Shown: positions 26,795 to 39,217, counted from the stretch's first letter. The stretch: DNA of 64,000 nucleotides from Streptomyces sp. NBC_00443 (GCF_036014175.1 NZ_CP107917.1:62001-126000); one strand, 5' to 3'. The notes: generated by a model from the letters alone, not told the origin. Numbers and translations are program-made.

Positions 26795-26935
26795 CCCTGC
26801 AGCAGATGCAGGCCCGGGTTGATGCGGCCGGAGACATCGACTGGCTCCGGGTGAAGATGCCGTCGAGGGCGTAGCGGCGGAATCGGGTATAGACGGTCTT
26901 CCACGGTCCGTAACGTTCCGGCAGGTCACGCCCGC
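26795..26935 (-). mobile_element. Third IS5-family fragment
   Basis: The minus strand reads DLPERYGPWKTVYTRFRRYA and LDGIFTR, the N-terminal transposase segment also present at 17.2 kb. The matching DNA (around ACGGTCTTCCACGGTCCGTA) is nearly identical between the two. No ends are preserved. Confidence 0.75.
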
Positions 26936-27020
26936 GACCCCGGAAACGTCCACGGCAAAATCGCCCTCGGCCGCGCTCTAGCGCCGTCCCACGGCTCGAA
27001 AGTCAGGACCCAGCCTTAAA

Positions 27021-27061
27021 GCGGCAACCCGGCCCGCCTGCCAGGCGAGCCGGGTTGCCGC
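27021..27061. terminator. Terminator hairpin of the small secreted protein gene
   Basis: GCGGCAACCCGGC (27021-27033) pairs perfectly with GCCGGGTTGCCGC (27049-27061). The loop holds a smaller CGCCTG/CAGGCG stem. It is 22 bases past the minus-strand stop at 27084. Confidence 0.8.
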
Positions 27062-27083
27062 TGCCCCTGGGCCGGCGTGGGGG

Positions 27084-27601
27084 TCAGTGGTGCTTCCTGT
27101 CGACCGCCCGGAAGCTACCGACGAGCGCGAACGGCACCACGCTGCCGTCGAAAACCACCGTTCCGGGGATTGCGCTGCTGGAGTCTCCGCGCCCGATAGT
27201 CGCAATTGCAGCGCCGTTGTCGCACGTAATTCCGGTGAAGAATTCGATCCTCTTGTCAGTTTCGTTCCGGACGTTGAAACTGGTCGCCGGACTACTGATT
27301 ACAGCGATGCACTCACCCCCTCTACCGAATACGTCCGCTCGTTGACATAGACCCGTTCGCGATCGTCATCGTCCCTCCAGTCGCCGTACTTCGACTGCCG
27401 GTTCCCGCCCGTCTGCCCATTCCCTCCCGTCTGGCCGTCCCCGCCCACGTCCCCTCCCTGAGGCAAGGAGGCAGCGGCCTCCTGCACCGACGCGGCGGAC
27501 TCCGGTACAGAATTCGAAGCCGACGCATAATTCACGGTGGTCGCAGCGACGACAGTGATGCCCACCGACAATGCGATCCCGACCACGGTACGCGTACGCA
27601 T
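27084..27601 (-). CDS. Small secreted protein, frame broken at a G run
   Basis: ATG 27601 has GGGAGAACCGG upstream and gives a Sec signal peptide (MRTRTVVGIALSVGITVVAA, cleavage after NYASA). A Gly/Gln/Asn-rich linker with repeated GGNGQTGGN units follows, then ERVYVNERTYSVEG. The G5 run near 27332 appears one base short. The next frame carries the folded end (ISSPATSFNVRNETDKRIEF, TGITCDNGAAIATIGRGDSS, VVPFALVGSFRAVDRKHH) to TGA 27084. Joined, it is ~172 residues, exported, with an Ig-like or beta-rich C-terminus. Its terminator lies just beyond the joined frame, supporting this reading. Function is unknown. Confidence 0.65.
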
Positions 27602-28724
27602 TCCGGTTCTCCCTCTCGCAGGCATATTGCTTTCTCCATCTCTCATGGGATGCCAGCCGACCCGGCGGCCTACAAAAGAACCTACTCACGCCGAAAACTG
27701 TCGCCACTTCAGAAATCTGCGAGAGACACCAGAAAGGGGCCGATCGGGGGTTTACGAACCCGGAACAGCACATGTGACGGATCATCAAAAAGTGACAGCA
27801 GAAGCGACTTGGCCAACATCATGGGGCCACACGGGTGACGTGACTGACACCCCGTCACACTTCTGCGCGCGTGTCGGGTATTGACAACGCACCGCACGAC
27901 GACTAGGAGGCCACCTTCGGGCGTCGGGATTCCGCCCTGATCAGCGCCTCACAGCAGGAACTGTAACGGGCACACACAGCCACCACCGACAGACTTGCCG
28001 ACACCACCGCACGAAGGTCGGATCGCGCGCGCTCCAGTCACAGTCGCCGCAGCCACGGCAAGGGGAACTGCCAGCGAGCAGGACCACGACACCCCAGGCA
28101 GCCGACGACAAGTCAAAACCCGCAGCCACCACCAGTGCCGGGACGCCATCACCCCAAGTCCGACAATCCGCGCTGCCGAAACCCCGAACCCAGCCACGGC
28201 CCCAGGAACAGCCCAGCACATGAGCCGCAAAGCGTGGGACGCGCATGCGGGCACGCCGCCGGCTTCTCCGGGCCACCTGAAGCAAGGACCCCGGCGTCGC
28301 GGTGAACGCGGACGTCGGCCCCTACCCCGGCGGGGTGCCGCCAGGGGCCTCACCGTGCCCTTGGGCTGCGCCAGTACCGGGCGGCAGAGAGCTGCTCTTC
28401 GTCGGCTCCATCACGTGGCTGAAACAGCCCCTTCGACCGGCACGGCTGGACCGCTCTTCATCGGCACCGGGCGTCCCTCACCGACGAACCTGTCCCAGTC
28501 GTGGCCGTTTCGCGCAGGGGCCAACTGTCCGGGGTTCGACGCCACCTACGGCTCCGGCGAGTGGCGGACCGCCTTGCCGCTGTGCGTGGCGGATGGCAGG
28601 CGCGGCAGGCGAACCTCGACCCTTTCGGGGCCGCTTACTTCTCCCTTGGTGGACTTGACCTGCTTGGATGCCCCCTATTTACTTGCTCGCACATTTCAAG
28701 ATCGCGTGAAGTTGGGTGGGGGAA
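27602..28724. other. 1.1-kb stretch with no convincing gene
   Basis: Long frames on both strands lack start signals and protein-like content. The last 80 bases are likely the promoter region of the LamG gene: TTGACC at 28655 is followed at plausible spacing by AT-rich TATTTA/TTTACT (28676-28684). This assignment is weak. Confidence 0.4.
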
Positions 28725-31700
28725 GTGCGCATACGTAGGCACAATGCGTCCATAGGCCGGAGAAGACGGAGATCCGGGGGGATCACCGCTGTCACAGCCG
28801 AACTCACGGCCCTGGCCCTGCTGGTATCCCTGCCGACGCTGACGGCCGCCGCGTCCACGGCTCAGTCAGCCGCGCAGTCCGCCGAGAGCGGCATGAGCAC
28901 GCACGCGAGCGCGAGCGCCAGGGCCGTCGAGACGGGCGAGCAGGTCGAGGTCACCGGCGAGCGGACCGAGTACTCGACCACCCTGGCCAACCCGGACGGG
29001 ACGTACACGCTCACCCAGTCCGCGGTGCCGCAGCGCGCCAAGGCCGACGACGGCCAGTGGCAGGCGGTCGACGCCACGCTGGAGAAGCGTGCGGACGGAA
29101 CCGTCGGCCCCAGGTCCGCCGTGGTGGACCTGTCCTTCTCCGGCGGCGGCGACGGCGCGGACCTGATCAAGCTCGGCAACGAGCAGGGCAGCATACGCCT
29201 CGGCTGGTCGGGCGAGTTGCCGGAGCCGAGGCTCGACGGCGCGAAGGCCGTCTACCCCGAGGTCTTCGACGGTGTGGACCTGGAACTGACCGCCACCGCC
29301 GAGGGCTACCGCGAGGTACTCGTGGTCAAGTCCGCGAAGGCCGCGGCCAATCCGGCGCTCGAACACATCCGGCTGACCGCCACGGCTGCCGATCTGGACC
29401 TCGTGGCGGGTGCGGGCGGCGGCCTGCGTGCCCTGGACCACGACGGCAACGCCGTCTTCCGTGGGCCCGCCGGCCAGATGTGGGACTCCGCCGGCCAGGA
29501 CGTGGGCCCGAGCACGCAGTTGCTGTCCGCCGCCGCGACGGAACCGGCCCCTGACGCCCCGGTCGAGGAGGGCACCCAGCCCGGCGCCGGCGACACCAGC
29601 GCCGTGATGCCGGTGCACGTCGACGACCGCACGGTGTCCGTCAAGCCGGACCTCGGCCTGCTGCGCGGCGAGGAAACGGTTTACCCCGTCTACATCGACC
29701 CCTCGGTCGGTCTCGGGCGGTCGGAGCGGACCGTGCTTTCCTCCGACGGCGACAAGTTCTGGCAGTTCAACGGCGACTACGGCGTCGGCCGGTGCAGCGT
29801 CTCCGGGCCGTACTACTGCGGCAACAACTACACGAACCGCATGTACTTCGAGTTCTCGCCGTCGAAGCTGGCGGGCAAGTACGTCCTCGACGCCACGTTC
29901 CGCGCGTACGAGACCTGGTCGTTCTCCTGTGACCCCAAGTGGGTGGACCTGGAGCGCACCGACAACATCTCCGAGGGCACCCGCTGGCCGGGGCCGGCCC
30001 AGCTCGACCAGATGGGCGACCGGCACGTGTCGGCCGGGCGCGGCACCAACTGCAGCCCCGACCAGCCCGATGCCTGGGTCGAGTTCAACGACAACCCGGA
30101 GGAGTCGGACGAGAACCTGGCGTCGACCGTGCGCAAGTTCGCCGACGGCAAGATCCACCGGCTCACCTTCATGCTGCGGGCCAAGGACGAGGGCGACCCC
30201 TCGGCGTGGAAGCGGTTCGACGACAACGCCGAGCTCAAGGTCAACTACGCCTACAAGCCGGGCGTGCCCACCGACGTCGGCGTCATCCCGGGCGACGGCG
30301 CCACCGCCTACTGCAGGACGTCCTCCTCCGATCCGCTGATCGTCACCCGGATCGACCCGATGGTGCAGGCCCGGGTGCAGACCCAGGTCGAGCACAACGC
30401 GGGTGACGAAGAGGGCTCGCTGCAGGCCGAGTACATCGTCGAGCGCGGTGACGACGCCGCCTGGCACCAAGTGTGGTCGGACTACCGGCCGGACTCCGGC
30501 TGGGACCCGGACGGCACCCTGGAGAAGATGCGCACGACCAACCGTGCGGACGGCGGCCTGTACCGGCTCAAGGCGCGCACGCAGTCGCACTGGTCGTACG
30601 GCGGCAAGTCGGGTGACCTGTTCTCGTCGTACTCCAAGTGGTGCTACTTCAAGATCGACTCGACGGCGCCCAAGGCCCCGGTGATCACCACGGGCAGCCC
30701 GTACACCTCGTGCACCACGAACCTGTGCGAGGGCAAGGGCGGTCCGGGCGTCCCCGGCAGCTTCACCTTCAAGCCCAACGCGGCCGACATGGACATCGCC
30801 GGCTACCGCTGGCGGCTGCTGACCACCTCCGCCAAGGAGACCAGGACGGTCACCGGCTCCACGGTCACCGTGCCGAACGTGACGCCGTCGCTGTCCGGCA
30901 CCCAGGTGCTGTCGGTGGAGGCCAAGGACGTACGCAGCCGGTGGGGCGCCCCCGCCGAGTTCACTTTCAAGGTCGCCCCCGCCTCCGGCCCCTCCGGCAC
31001 CTGGCACTTCGACGACGGCGCCCCGGACTCGGGAGTGACGGTCGCCAAGGACACCGCGACCGAGGGCACACGGCACGACGCCACGCTCCACACCGCCGGT
31101 GCGAGCTGGTCGACGCTGGCCCGGCGCGGTGACACGGACTACTCGCTGTGGATGGACAGCACGGTCCCCGAGAACCAGAAGGCGTACGCGGCCACGGCCA
31201 CCCCGGCCGTGAACACCAAGGACTCCTTCACCCTGTCGGCGTGGGCCTATCTGACGGACACCTCGCAGAACCGTGTGGTGCTCGCGGCCCCGGGGACCAA
31301 CGCCTCGGCGTTCACCCTGTACTACTCGGCGTCATACAAGAAGTGGGTGTTCAACCGGACCGCCGCCGACGTAAAGGACGGCCAGACCTATCTACGGTCG
31401 CTCTCCGACACCGGTGAGCCGCCGGTGAAGGTGTGGACGCACCTGGCCGGTGTCTTCGACACCCAGGGCGACACGGACAAGACCAACGACACCATCCAGC
31501 TGTTCGTCAACGGCCGGCCGCAGGGCAAGCCGGTCGTGCTCACCTCGCTGTCGACCGCGTACACGCCATGGGTGTCCTCCGGCGGCATGCAGTTCGGCCG
31601 CTCGCTGGTGGGCGGCACCTACGGGGAGAACTTCCGCGGCCGTCTCGACGAGGTGTCCGTGTGGCAGCGGGCTCTGACCGCGGACGAAGTCACCGAGCAG

Positions 31701-32477
31701 GCACAGCTGTCGGAGAACGGCGTCCCCCTGCACGAGCTGGTGGCGCACTGGGACGCCGCGGCCTCCACGGGTACCGAGATCAAGGAGCTGACCTCGTATC
31801 CGGCCGGTCCGATGAAACTGTCGGCCTCGGGCGCGGTCCTCGACGCGGAGAACGACGCCCTGGTCCTGGACGGCACGGCCGGCTACGCCTCGGCGACCGG
31901 ACCTGTCATCGACGAGTCCGGCTCCTTCACCGCCACCGCACGGGTGCGGCTCGACTCCGTGAAGCTCGCGGCCAAGCCCGTCGGCTACCAGGCCCAGGTG
32001 GCCGGGCAGCAGGCGAGCGGCGGAGAGTCCTCGTGGGCGCTGTGGGTCGTCAAGCCCGCCGACGACGTCTACCAGTGGAAGTTCACCCGCACCGCGCTCG
32101 GCGCCGACGGCAAGGTCACCCAGAGCGCCGAGGTGCCCGGGGGCGACATCGCCGAGGTCGACACCTGGGTGCAGGTCACCGGTGTCTTCGACGCTCAGGA
32201 GGCCTGGGAGTGGACCGACCCGAACGACGGGTCCAGGACCGAGACCAAGTACGGCAGCCTCCATCTGTACGTGGGCGAGTTCGACCAGCCCACGGAGGGT
32301 GACTCCGGGTTCACCGCACCGCAGCAGGGTGCCGGCGCGATCACCGCGGGCCGCGGCAGCAAGGACGGCAGCACCGGGCACCACCTGCCCGGCTCCCTGG
32401 AGGAAGTGCGCGTCTGGACGGGCGCGATGAGCGCCGACCAGATCAGCTCACAGGTCCTCGGCACGAACACGCTCTGA
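28725..32477 (+). CDS. Large secreted LamG-domain protein upstream of the RHS toxin
   Basis: I take GTG 28725 (preceded by GTGGGGGA); GTG 28716 is possible. The ~1,250-residue product has a basic n-region (VRIRRHNASIGRRRRRSGG), a hydrophobic signal segment (ALALLVSLPTLTAAAS) and a long beta-rich body. Two concanavalin/LamG-like folds lie at about residues 820-990 (KDSFTLSAWAYLTDTSQNRV, FRGRLDEVSVWQRALTADEV) and 1060-1245 (GSFTATARVRLDSVKLA, GSLEEVRVWTGAMSADQIS). LamG modules bind glycans or proteins. Streptomyces often place such proteins directly before RHS/YD-repeat toxins, so it may help surface display or delivery. A strong terminator separates it from the next gene. Confidence 0.88.
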   Translation: MRIRRHNASIGRRRRRSGGITAVTAELTALALLVSLPTLTAAASTAQSAAQSAESGMSTHASASARAVETGEQVEVTGERTEYSTTLANPDGTYTLTQSAVPQRAKADDGQWQAVDATLEKRADGTVGPRSAVVDLSFSGGGDGADLIKLGNEQGSIRLGWSGELPEPRLDGAKAVYPEVFDGVDLELTATAEGYREVLVVKSAKAAANPALEHIRLTATAADLDLVAGAGGGLRALDHDGNAVFRGPAGQMWDSAGQDVGPSTQLLSAAATEPAPDAPVEEGTQPGAGDTSAVMPVHVDDRTVSVKPDLGLLRGEETVYPVYIDPSVGLGRSERTVLSSDGDKFWQFNGDYGVGRCSVSGPYYCGNNYTNRMYFEFSPSKLAGKYVLDATFRAYETWSFSCDPKWVDLERTDNISEGTRWPGPAQLDQMGDRHVSAGRGTNCSPDQPDAWVEFNDNPEESDENLASTVRKFADGKIHRLTFMLRAKDEGDPSAWKRFDDNAELKVNYAYKPGVPTDVGVIPGDGATAYCRTSSSDPLIVTRIDPMVQARVQTQVEHNAGDEEGSLQAEYIVERGDDAAWHQVWSDYRPDSGWDPDGTLEKMRTTNRADGGLYRLKARTQSHWSYGGKSGDLFSSYSKWCYFKIDSTAPKAPVITTGSPYTSCTTNLCEGKGGPGVPGSFTFKPNAADMDIAGYRWRLLTTSAKETRTVTGSTVTVPNVTPSLSGTQVLSVEAKDVRSRWGAPAEFTFKVAPASGPSGTWHFDDGAPDSGVTVAKDTATEGTRHDATLHTAGASWSTLARRGDTDYSLWMDSTVPENQKAYAATATPAVNTKDSFTLSAWAYLTDTSQNRVVLAAPGTNASAFTLYYSASYKKWVFNRTAADVKDGQTYLRSLSDTGEPPVKVWTHLAGVFDTQGDTDKTNDTIQLFVNGRPQGKPVVLTSLSTAYTPWVSSGGMQFGRSLVGGTYGENFRGRLDEVSVWQRALTADEVTEQAQLSENGVPLHELVAHWDAAASTGTEIKELTSYPAGPMKLSASGAVLDAENDALVLDGTAGYASATGPVIDESGSFTATARVRLDSVKLAAKPVGYQAQVAGQQASGGESSWALWVVKPADDVYQWKFTRTALGADGKVTQSAEVPGGDIAEVDTWVQVTGVFDAQEAWEWTDPNDGSRTETKYGSLHLYVGEFDQPTEGDSGFTAPQQGAGAITAGRGSKDGSTGHHLPGSLEEVRVWTGAMSADQISSQVLGTNTL

Positions 32478-32490
32478 CGCTTCGGCCGTG

Positions 32491-32520
32491 CCGGGTCCGG
32501 GAGGTACTGCCCGGACCCGG
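32491..32520. terminator. Perfect 11-bp terminator after the LamG gene
   Basis: CCGGGTCCGGG (32491-32501) pairs with CCCGGACCCGG (32510-32520) around an 8-base loop. It is 14 bases past the stop and 86 bases before the RHS start. Confidence 0.85.
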
Positions 32521-32605
32521 TGGAGCCGCCCCTCACATACCCCGTCCCCCGCCGTGCGGGGCGCAGCGCGCCCGGCTTCCGGCAGGGCGCAGAAAGAACA
32601 CCCAC

Positions 32606-35600
32606 ATGAACCCCCTGGGGAAATACCGGCTGCCGAGAAGCAGCCGGCCGGCAGCGGCCGGAACCGTCCGCTGGATGCCCGGCCTCGCGCTGGGCATGGG
32701 CCTGGCCATGCTGCCCGGCCTACTGTCACCCAACGCGTTCGCGGCGGACCGGGACGATCCACTGGGTCGTCCGACGCTGAAGGACGCGCGCTCGGCCGAC
32801 GTGTCGCCACTGACGGCGAAGGCAAACCGCAGGGCCGCTCGCACCGTGACCGAGGGCGAGGCCGCCGACGCGGCCGCGGCCCGGCGTGCCCGGACCGACC
32901 AGAACCGGTCGGTGACGTGGCCCGGCAAGGGCACGGCACAGCTGACCCTGCCGGACAAGGGCTCGGTGAAGGCGAAGCCGGGCTCGCTGCCGCTGACACT
33001 GGAGCCGGCCTCCGCCAAGAAGCGCGCGGCCGGATCGGTCCGGGTGAACGTCCTGGACCAGAAGGCGGCCAGGGCACTGGGCGTCAAGGGCGTCGTCCTG
33101 ACTGTCACCGGCCCGAAGACCGGCGGACGGGCCGAACTCGGCGTCGACTACTCGGCGTTCGCCTCGGCCTACGGGGCCGACTGGGCCGGCCGGCTGCAGA
33201 TGCAGCGGCTGCCCGGCTGTGCGTTGAGCGACCCCTCGAAGGCCAAGTGCCGTACCCGGGCTCCGCTCGGGACCACGAACAGGCGGGGCGCCGACGAGCT
33301 GAGCGCACCGCTGGCCTTCGCGCCGGCGGCCCGCTCCGCGAGCACCGGCTCGACGATGGTCCTCGCGCTCGCGGCCGGATCACAGTCCGGCGCCGGTGAT
33401 CTGAAGGCGACTCCGCTGGCCGCGTCCTCGACCTGGGAGGCGGGCGGTTCGTCCGGCACGTTCACCTGGGCGTATCCGCTGCGTACCCCGCCGGCCGCGG
33501 CCGGGCCGCAGCCGGAGCTGGAGATCTCCTACGACTCGGGCAGCGTGGACGGCCGTACGGCCACGACGAACAACCAGGGCACGGCGCTCGGTGAGGGCTT
33601 CGACATCACCTCGTCGTACATCGAGCGGCAGTACGGCTCGTGCGACGAGGACGGCCAGGACGACAAGTACGACCTGTGCTGGAAGTACGAGAACGCCTCG
33701 ATCGTGCTCAACGGCAAGGCCACCGAGCTGGTCAAGGACGACACCAGCGGCACGTGGCGGCTGAAGAGCGACGACGCCTCCACTGTCGAGCGGCGCACCG
33801 GCGCCGACAACGGTGACGACAACGGCGAGTACTGGACGGTCACCACCGGTGAGGGCACCGTCTACACCTTCGGCCTGAACAAGCTGCCGGGCGCGGGTAC
33901 GGACGACCGCACCAAGTCGGTGTGGACCGTGCCGGTGTTCGGCGACGACGAGGGCGAGCCGGGTCACTCCGACGGTTCGAGCTTCTCGGGCCGCGACAAG
34001 AAGCAGGCCTGGCGCTGGAATCTCGACCTGGTCGAGGACACCCGCGGCAACTCCTCCACGTACTGGTACGAGGACGAGGCCAACTACTACGACAAGCTCG
34101 GCGACGACAACACCGGCACCGCGTACACCCGCGGCGGCTATCTCAAGGAAATCCGCTACGGGCAGCGCGCCGGGGCCCTGTTCTCCGCCACCCCCGCCGC
34201 CTCGAACAAGGTGGTGTTCTCCTACGCGGAGCGCTGCCTCGCGAGCGGCACCGGCTGTGACGCGCTGACCGAGGACAAGCGGGACAACTGGCCCGACGTG
34301 CCCTACGACGCCATCTGCAAGGAGGGCGACAAGTGCACCGGGAACGTGGGCCCCTCGTTCTTCACCCGCAAGCGGATGACCGGTGTCACCACCTACGCGT
34401 GGGATGCGGCGGCCGCGACGCCGGCGTACGCGGCGATCGACGGCTGGTCGTTCAAGCAGCTGTACCTGGATCCGGGCGACACCGGTGACTCCACCGACCA
34501 GTCGCTGTGGCTCGACTCGATCACGCACACCGGCAAGCGAGGCACCGATCTCGCCATGGACCCGGTGAAGTTCACCCACGAGTTCAAGCCGAACCGGGTC
34601 GACGGCCCCTCCGACGACATCCTTTCGTTCGAGAAGCCCCGTCTGAAGACCATCACCTCCGAGGCCGGCGCCCAGACGATCGTGTCCTACATGGAGGCCG
34701 ACTGCGTCTACGGCCAGACCATGCCCAAGGTCGACGAGAACACCAGGCGCTGCTACCCGGTGTACTGGTCGCCCAACGGCGAGCAGGAGCCGATCCTCGA
34801 CTGGTTCCAGAAGTACCCGGTCAGCGCGGTCTCGACGACGGACCCGTTCGGCGGCGCGGAGGCGGTGCAGCACAGCTATCAGTACTCCGGCGGCGGCGCC
34901 TGGCACTACAACGACGACCCGCTCACCCCGGCCAAGGAGCGCACCTGGTCCCTGTGGCGCGGCTTCGAGAAGGTCACGCACCTCACCGGCGCGAGCGAGG
35001 GCACCCGGTCCAAGACGGTCACCGTGTACCTGCGCGGTATGCACGGCGACCGTGTCCTCGGCCCGGACGGCAAGACGCCCGACCCGGACAAGCGCAGGAC
35101 CGCCAAGGTGACCGGCATCAAGGCCGGCGAGATCACCGACTCGGACCAGTACGCGGGCTTCGTACGCGAGACCGTCACGTACGACGGCACCGCGGAGGTC
35201 TCCGGCTCGGTCGCCGACCCGTGGTCCGAGCGCACCGCGACGCAGCACAAGTCGTACGCCGACACCGAGGCGTACTACGTGCGCACGGCCGCCACGCACG
35301 AGCGCACCCATGTGACGTCCGGCGGCACCGCGAGGGACCGCGCCCGCACCACCGTCACCTCGTACGACGGTCACGGCATGCCCGAGACGGTCGAGGACAG
35401 GGGCGACGACGCGGTCAGCGGTGACGAGACGTGCACCCGCACCTGGTACGCGCGCAATGCCGACGAGGGCATCAACTCCCTCGTCTCGCGCACCCGCAAG
35501 GTCGCGAAGCTCTGCTCGGTGACGGACTCGGCGCTCGACCTGCCCGCGGACAGCACCCGTCCCGGTGACGTCGTCGAGGACACCGCGATCGTCTACGACG

Positions 35601-38600
35601 ACCCAGCCGCGACCGGCTGGAGTGCCTCGCAGAAGCCGGTCCGGGGCGACGCCTCCTGGACGGGTCGCGCGAAGTCGTACTCCGGCGCCACCCCGGCCTG
35701 GCAGAAAGTCACCAGCACGACTTTCGACGCGCTCGGCCGAGCCCTGGTCGTGAAGGACACCAACAACCTGGCGACCACCAGCGCGACCTACACGCCCGCC
35801 GGGAGCGGGCCACTCACCGCCACCTCGACCGAGGACGCCAAGAGGTTCAGGACCACCACCAAGGTGGACATCGGAACCGGCTCGGCCGTGAAGGTCACCG
35901 ACCCCAACGGCAAGATCACCGAATCCGAGTTCGACAGCCTGGGCCGACTCACCAAGCTCTGGCTGCCCAACCGCTCCAAGGCCCTCAACAAGACGCCGAA
36001 CCACACCTATGAGTACGAGGTCACCAATTCGGCGATGCCGTGGGTGGCGACCAGCACGCTCAAGGGCGACGGCTCCGGCTACAACACCACGTACGAGATC
36101 TTCGACTCGCTGCTGCGTACGCGCCAGGTCCAGTCGCCCACCCCGGTCGGCGGGCGGCTGATCAGCCAGACGCTGTACGACTCGCGAGGTCTGGCGGTTT
36201 CCCGGCAGTCCGACATCTGGGACGAGACCTCCGCACCGTCCGGCACGGCGGTGCAGATCGACGGCGGACAGGCACCCAAGCAGACCGACACCACGTACGA
36301 CGGTGCCGGACGGGCCGTCAAGGAGGTGATGAAGACCCACAACGTCACGCGTTGGACGGTCGAGAACACCTACACCGGGGACACGGTAACCAGCACCGCG
36401 CCGACGGGCGGCCAGGCCACGGCGGTGGTGACCAACGCGCTCGGGCAGATCACGGAGCGTCGCGAGTACGGCAGTCCCAAGCCTGAAGGCGCCTACACCA
36501 CAGCGGACTACACCTACACTCCGGGCGGCCGGCAGAAGACCTTCTCCGGGCCGGACAAGGCCACGTGGTCGTACGAGTACGACCTGTTCGGCCGTCTCAG
36601 CAAGACGACGGACCCGGACACCGGCACCACTCAGCCGGAGTTCGACGCGCTGGACCGGCAGATCAAGTCGACGGACTCGGAGGGGCGCAGCCTTGTCACC
36701 GAGTACGACGAACTCGGCCGCAGGACCGGCCTGTGGAAGACCAGCAAGACCGACGCCAACAAGCTGGCGGCGTGGGCCTTCGACACCCTGGCCAAGGGGC
36801 AGCAGGACACGGCGACCCGTTACGACGGGGGTGTCACCGGCAAGGCGTACACCGCGAAGGTCACCAAGTACTCGGCCCAGTACCAGGTCGAGAGCAGCCA
36901 GTTGTCGCTGCCGGACGACGACGAGCTGGTGAAGGCGGGCGTCCCGAAGACGCTTTCCTTCTCCACCGGCTACCGCCTTGACGGCATGGTCTCGCAGGCC
37001 TCGCAGCCCGCGGTCGGCGGTCTGCCCGCCGAGACGGTCTCCTACACCTACAACGCGACCGGCCAGCAACTCACGTCCAAGGGCACGAGCGGCTATCTGC
37101 AGGGCGCCGCGTTCTCGCCGCAGGGCGATCTGCGCCAGCTCACTCTCGGCACGGACGGCACGAGCACAGCGAAGAAGGCGTACCTCAACTACGACTACGA
37201 GGACGGAACCCGGCGCCTCGTGCGCTCCTACGTCACCGACGACGTGCACGGCTACATGCCGCAGGAGCTGAAGTTCAAGCAGGACGCCGCGGGCAACGTC
37301 ACGTCCATTCTCGACGGCACCACACAGGGCGGCACCACCAAGCCCGACTACCAGTGCTTCGCCTATGACGGCCACAGCCGCCTGACCGAGGCCTGGACGC
37401 CGAAGACCCCCGACTGCGCGGCTGCCGGGCGCACCCAGGCGAACATCGACGGTGCTGCGCCCTACTGGACGTCATACACCTACAACGAGGCTGGGCAGCG
37501 CAAGACCGAGACCAAGCACACGGCCTCGGGCCCCACCACGACCGACTACTCCTACGGCGACACGCCCACCGACCAGCCGCACCCCCTCACCAAGACGACG
37601 ACCGGGAGCACCACTCAGAACTACGAGTACGACAAGACCGGCAACACCACCAAGCGGCCAGGACCGGCCGCCCAGCAGTCCCTCGACTGGAACGCCGAGG
37701 GCAAACTGGCCAGGACGACCGAAGGACCGGCCGAGACCACCTACCTCTACGACGCCGACGGTGAGCTCCTCATCCGGCGGGCGAAGGGAGACGGCGACAC
37801 CGTCCTCTACCTCGGCGCCACCGAGGTCCGCCTGACGGCCAAGGGGACGGCCAAGACCCTGTCCGGCACGCGTTACTACGCCGCCAACGGCCAGAACATC
37901 GCATGCCGGACCGCGGTGAGCGGGACCTCTGGAGGCCGACTGAGCTTCCTGGCCGCCGACCACCACGGCACGTCCTCGCTCGCCATGGACGCCACGTCGT
38001 TCACCGTCGTCAAGCGCTACACGTCGCCGTTCGGTGCCTCGCGCGGTCCGAAGGCGACCACATGGCCGGACGACAAGGGTTTCCTGGGCAAGCCGGCCGA
38101 CGCCGCCACGGGTCTCACCCATGTCGGAGCGCGTGAGTACGACCCCGGGATCGGCCAGTTCGTCAGCGTCGACCCGGTGCTCTCCCTGGATCAGCACCAG
38201 TCCCTGAACGGCTACGCCTACGCGGACAACAGCCCCGTCACCTTCAGCGACCCGACGGGACTGAAGAAGGGCGGCGGGGGCCTCGGCGGTCTGCTCGGCC
38301 TCATCGGTGCCGCGATCGGCGGTGTGGTCGGCGCGGTGCTGGTCGTGGTGGGCGCGGTGCTCTCCAGCGGCGGCGGTGGCGGCAACGGCGGCGGCGGCGG
38401 GACGGGAACGGCCACCTACGCCAGCACCGGCACGACGACCTGTCACTACGCGATGGGCATGAACCAGTGCACCACGACCGGTGGCGCACCGCCCATGACC
38501 GACAACAACACCAACACCGGCAACAGCTGCAACGGAACGGGCTCCGGCTACCCGGCCTGCCCGGGCCTGATCGGTGACCAGGGCAATCCCGAACTGGTCA

Positions 38601-39156
38601 AGGAACTGCTGCTCATCGGCTGCGGCTGGATCCCCGTCGTCGGAGCCGGCTGCGACGGCTACGACGTCAAGCGCTCGGCCGACGAAGGCGACAAGCTCGG
38701 CGCGGGCCTGGGCATCGCCGGTTTCATCCCGATCGTCGGCGACTTCCTCAAGCTGCCGGAGCAGCTGAAGGACCTCGAGCGGGTCGCGGATGTCGCGAAG
38801 GCCGCGAAGGCCCGTCCCATCGTGAAGTGGTCCACGCCGGAGTACGACGGGTGGCAGCATGTTCTGGACAATCACCGGACGAGCGGTAAGGGCTACTCGG
38901 GCGATCCCGACGGAAAGGGAGTGTTCGAGGGTAAGTTCGTCAAGGGAGACAAGCTCAAGAAGCGAATCCAGGAGGCCGTCGGAAACGGCAAGGCAATGCC
39001 GAACAGCAAGGGGCGTGACGGAGTCGTCTACGAATACAACTTCGGCCCCGGTAATGTAATAGGCCGCCTTTCCAAGAACGAAGGCGGGGAATCTCGACGG
39101 GTATCAAGGTCATCCTCAACCCGGACGGGTCCCTGCGCACCGCCCACCCCATCTAG
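32606..39156 (+). CDS. Secreted RHS/YD-repeat polymorphic toxin with a probable EndoU-like nuclease tip
   Basis: ATG 32606 opens a ~2,180-residue protein. It has a signal peptide (LALGMGLAMLPGLLSPNAFA), a beta-propeller-like N-terminal region and an RHS/YD shell (YEYDLFGRLSKTTDPDTGTT, YDELGRRTG, WNAEGKLARTTEG). The RHS core cleavage motif follows (FLGKPADAATGLTHVGAREY, DPGIGQFVSVDPV, NGYAYADNSPVTFSDPTGL), then a Gly-rich hydrophobic segment. From about residue 2,074 the tip contains YDGWQHVLDNHRTSGKGYSG, KKRIQEAVGNGKAMPNSKGR and GVVYEYNFGPGNVIGRLSK. A one-base change in the G run near 39087-39090 shifts the frame. The alternative frame ends TGIKVILNPDGSLRTAHPI at TAG 39154-39156, just before a terminator. 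The unshifted frame runs on to 39253 through that hairpin with meaningless sequence. EndoU is my best family guess. Confidence 0.85.
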
Positions 39157-39168
39157 ACCGAAGAAGGA

Positions 39169-39217
39169 TGCGGGGCCGGACGCGGAGAGGCTTGCCACCA
39201 CAGCGTCCGGCCCCGCA
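39169..39217. terminator. Perfect 15-bp terminator after the toxin
   Basis: TGCGGGGCCGGACGC (39169-39183) pairs with GCGTCCGGCCCCGCA (39203-39217) around a 19-base loop. It starts 13 bases after TAG 39156 of the shifted frame, showing where the gene naturally ends. Confidence 0.85.

Noticed and set aside
28866..31091. A 741-codon minus-strand open frame over the LamG gene
   Set aside because: It is an antisense shadow of the LamG reading frame, Val/Gly/Arg-rich with no recognisable fold.
33380..37375. A 1,331-codon minus-strand open frame over the RHS gene
   Set aside because: It is the complement of a well-supported RHS coding region with strong third-position GC bias; long antisense frames are expected in such DNA and it shows no domain.
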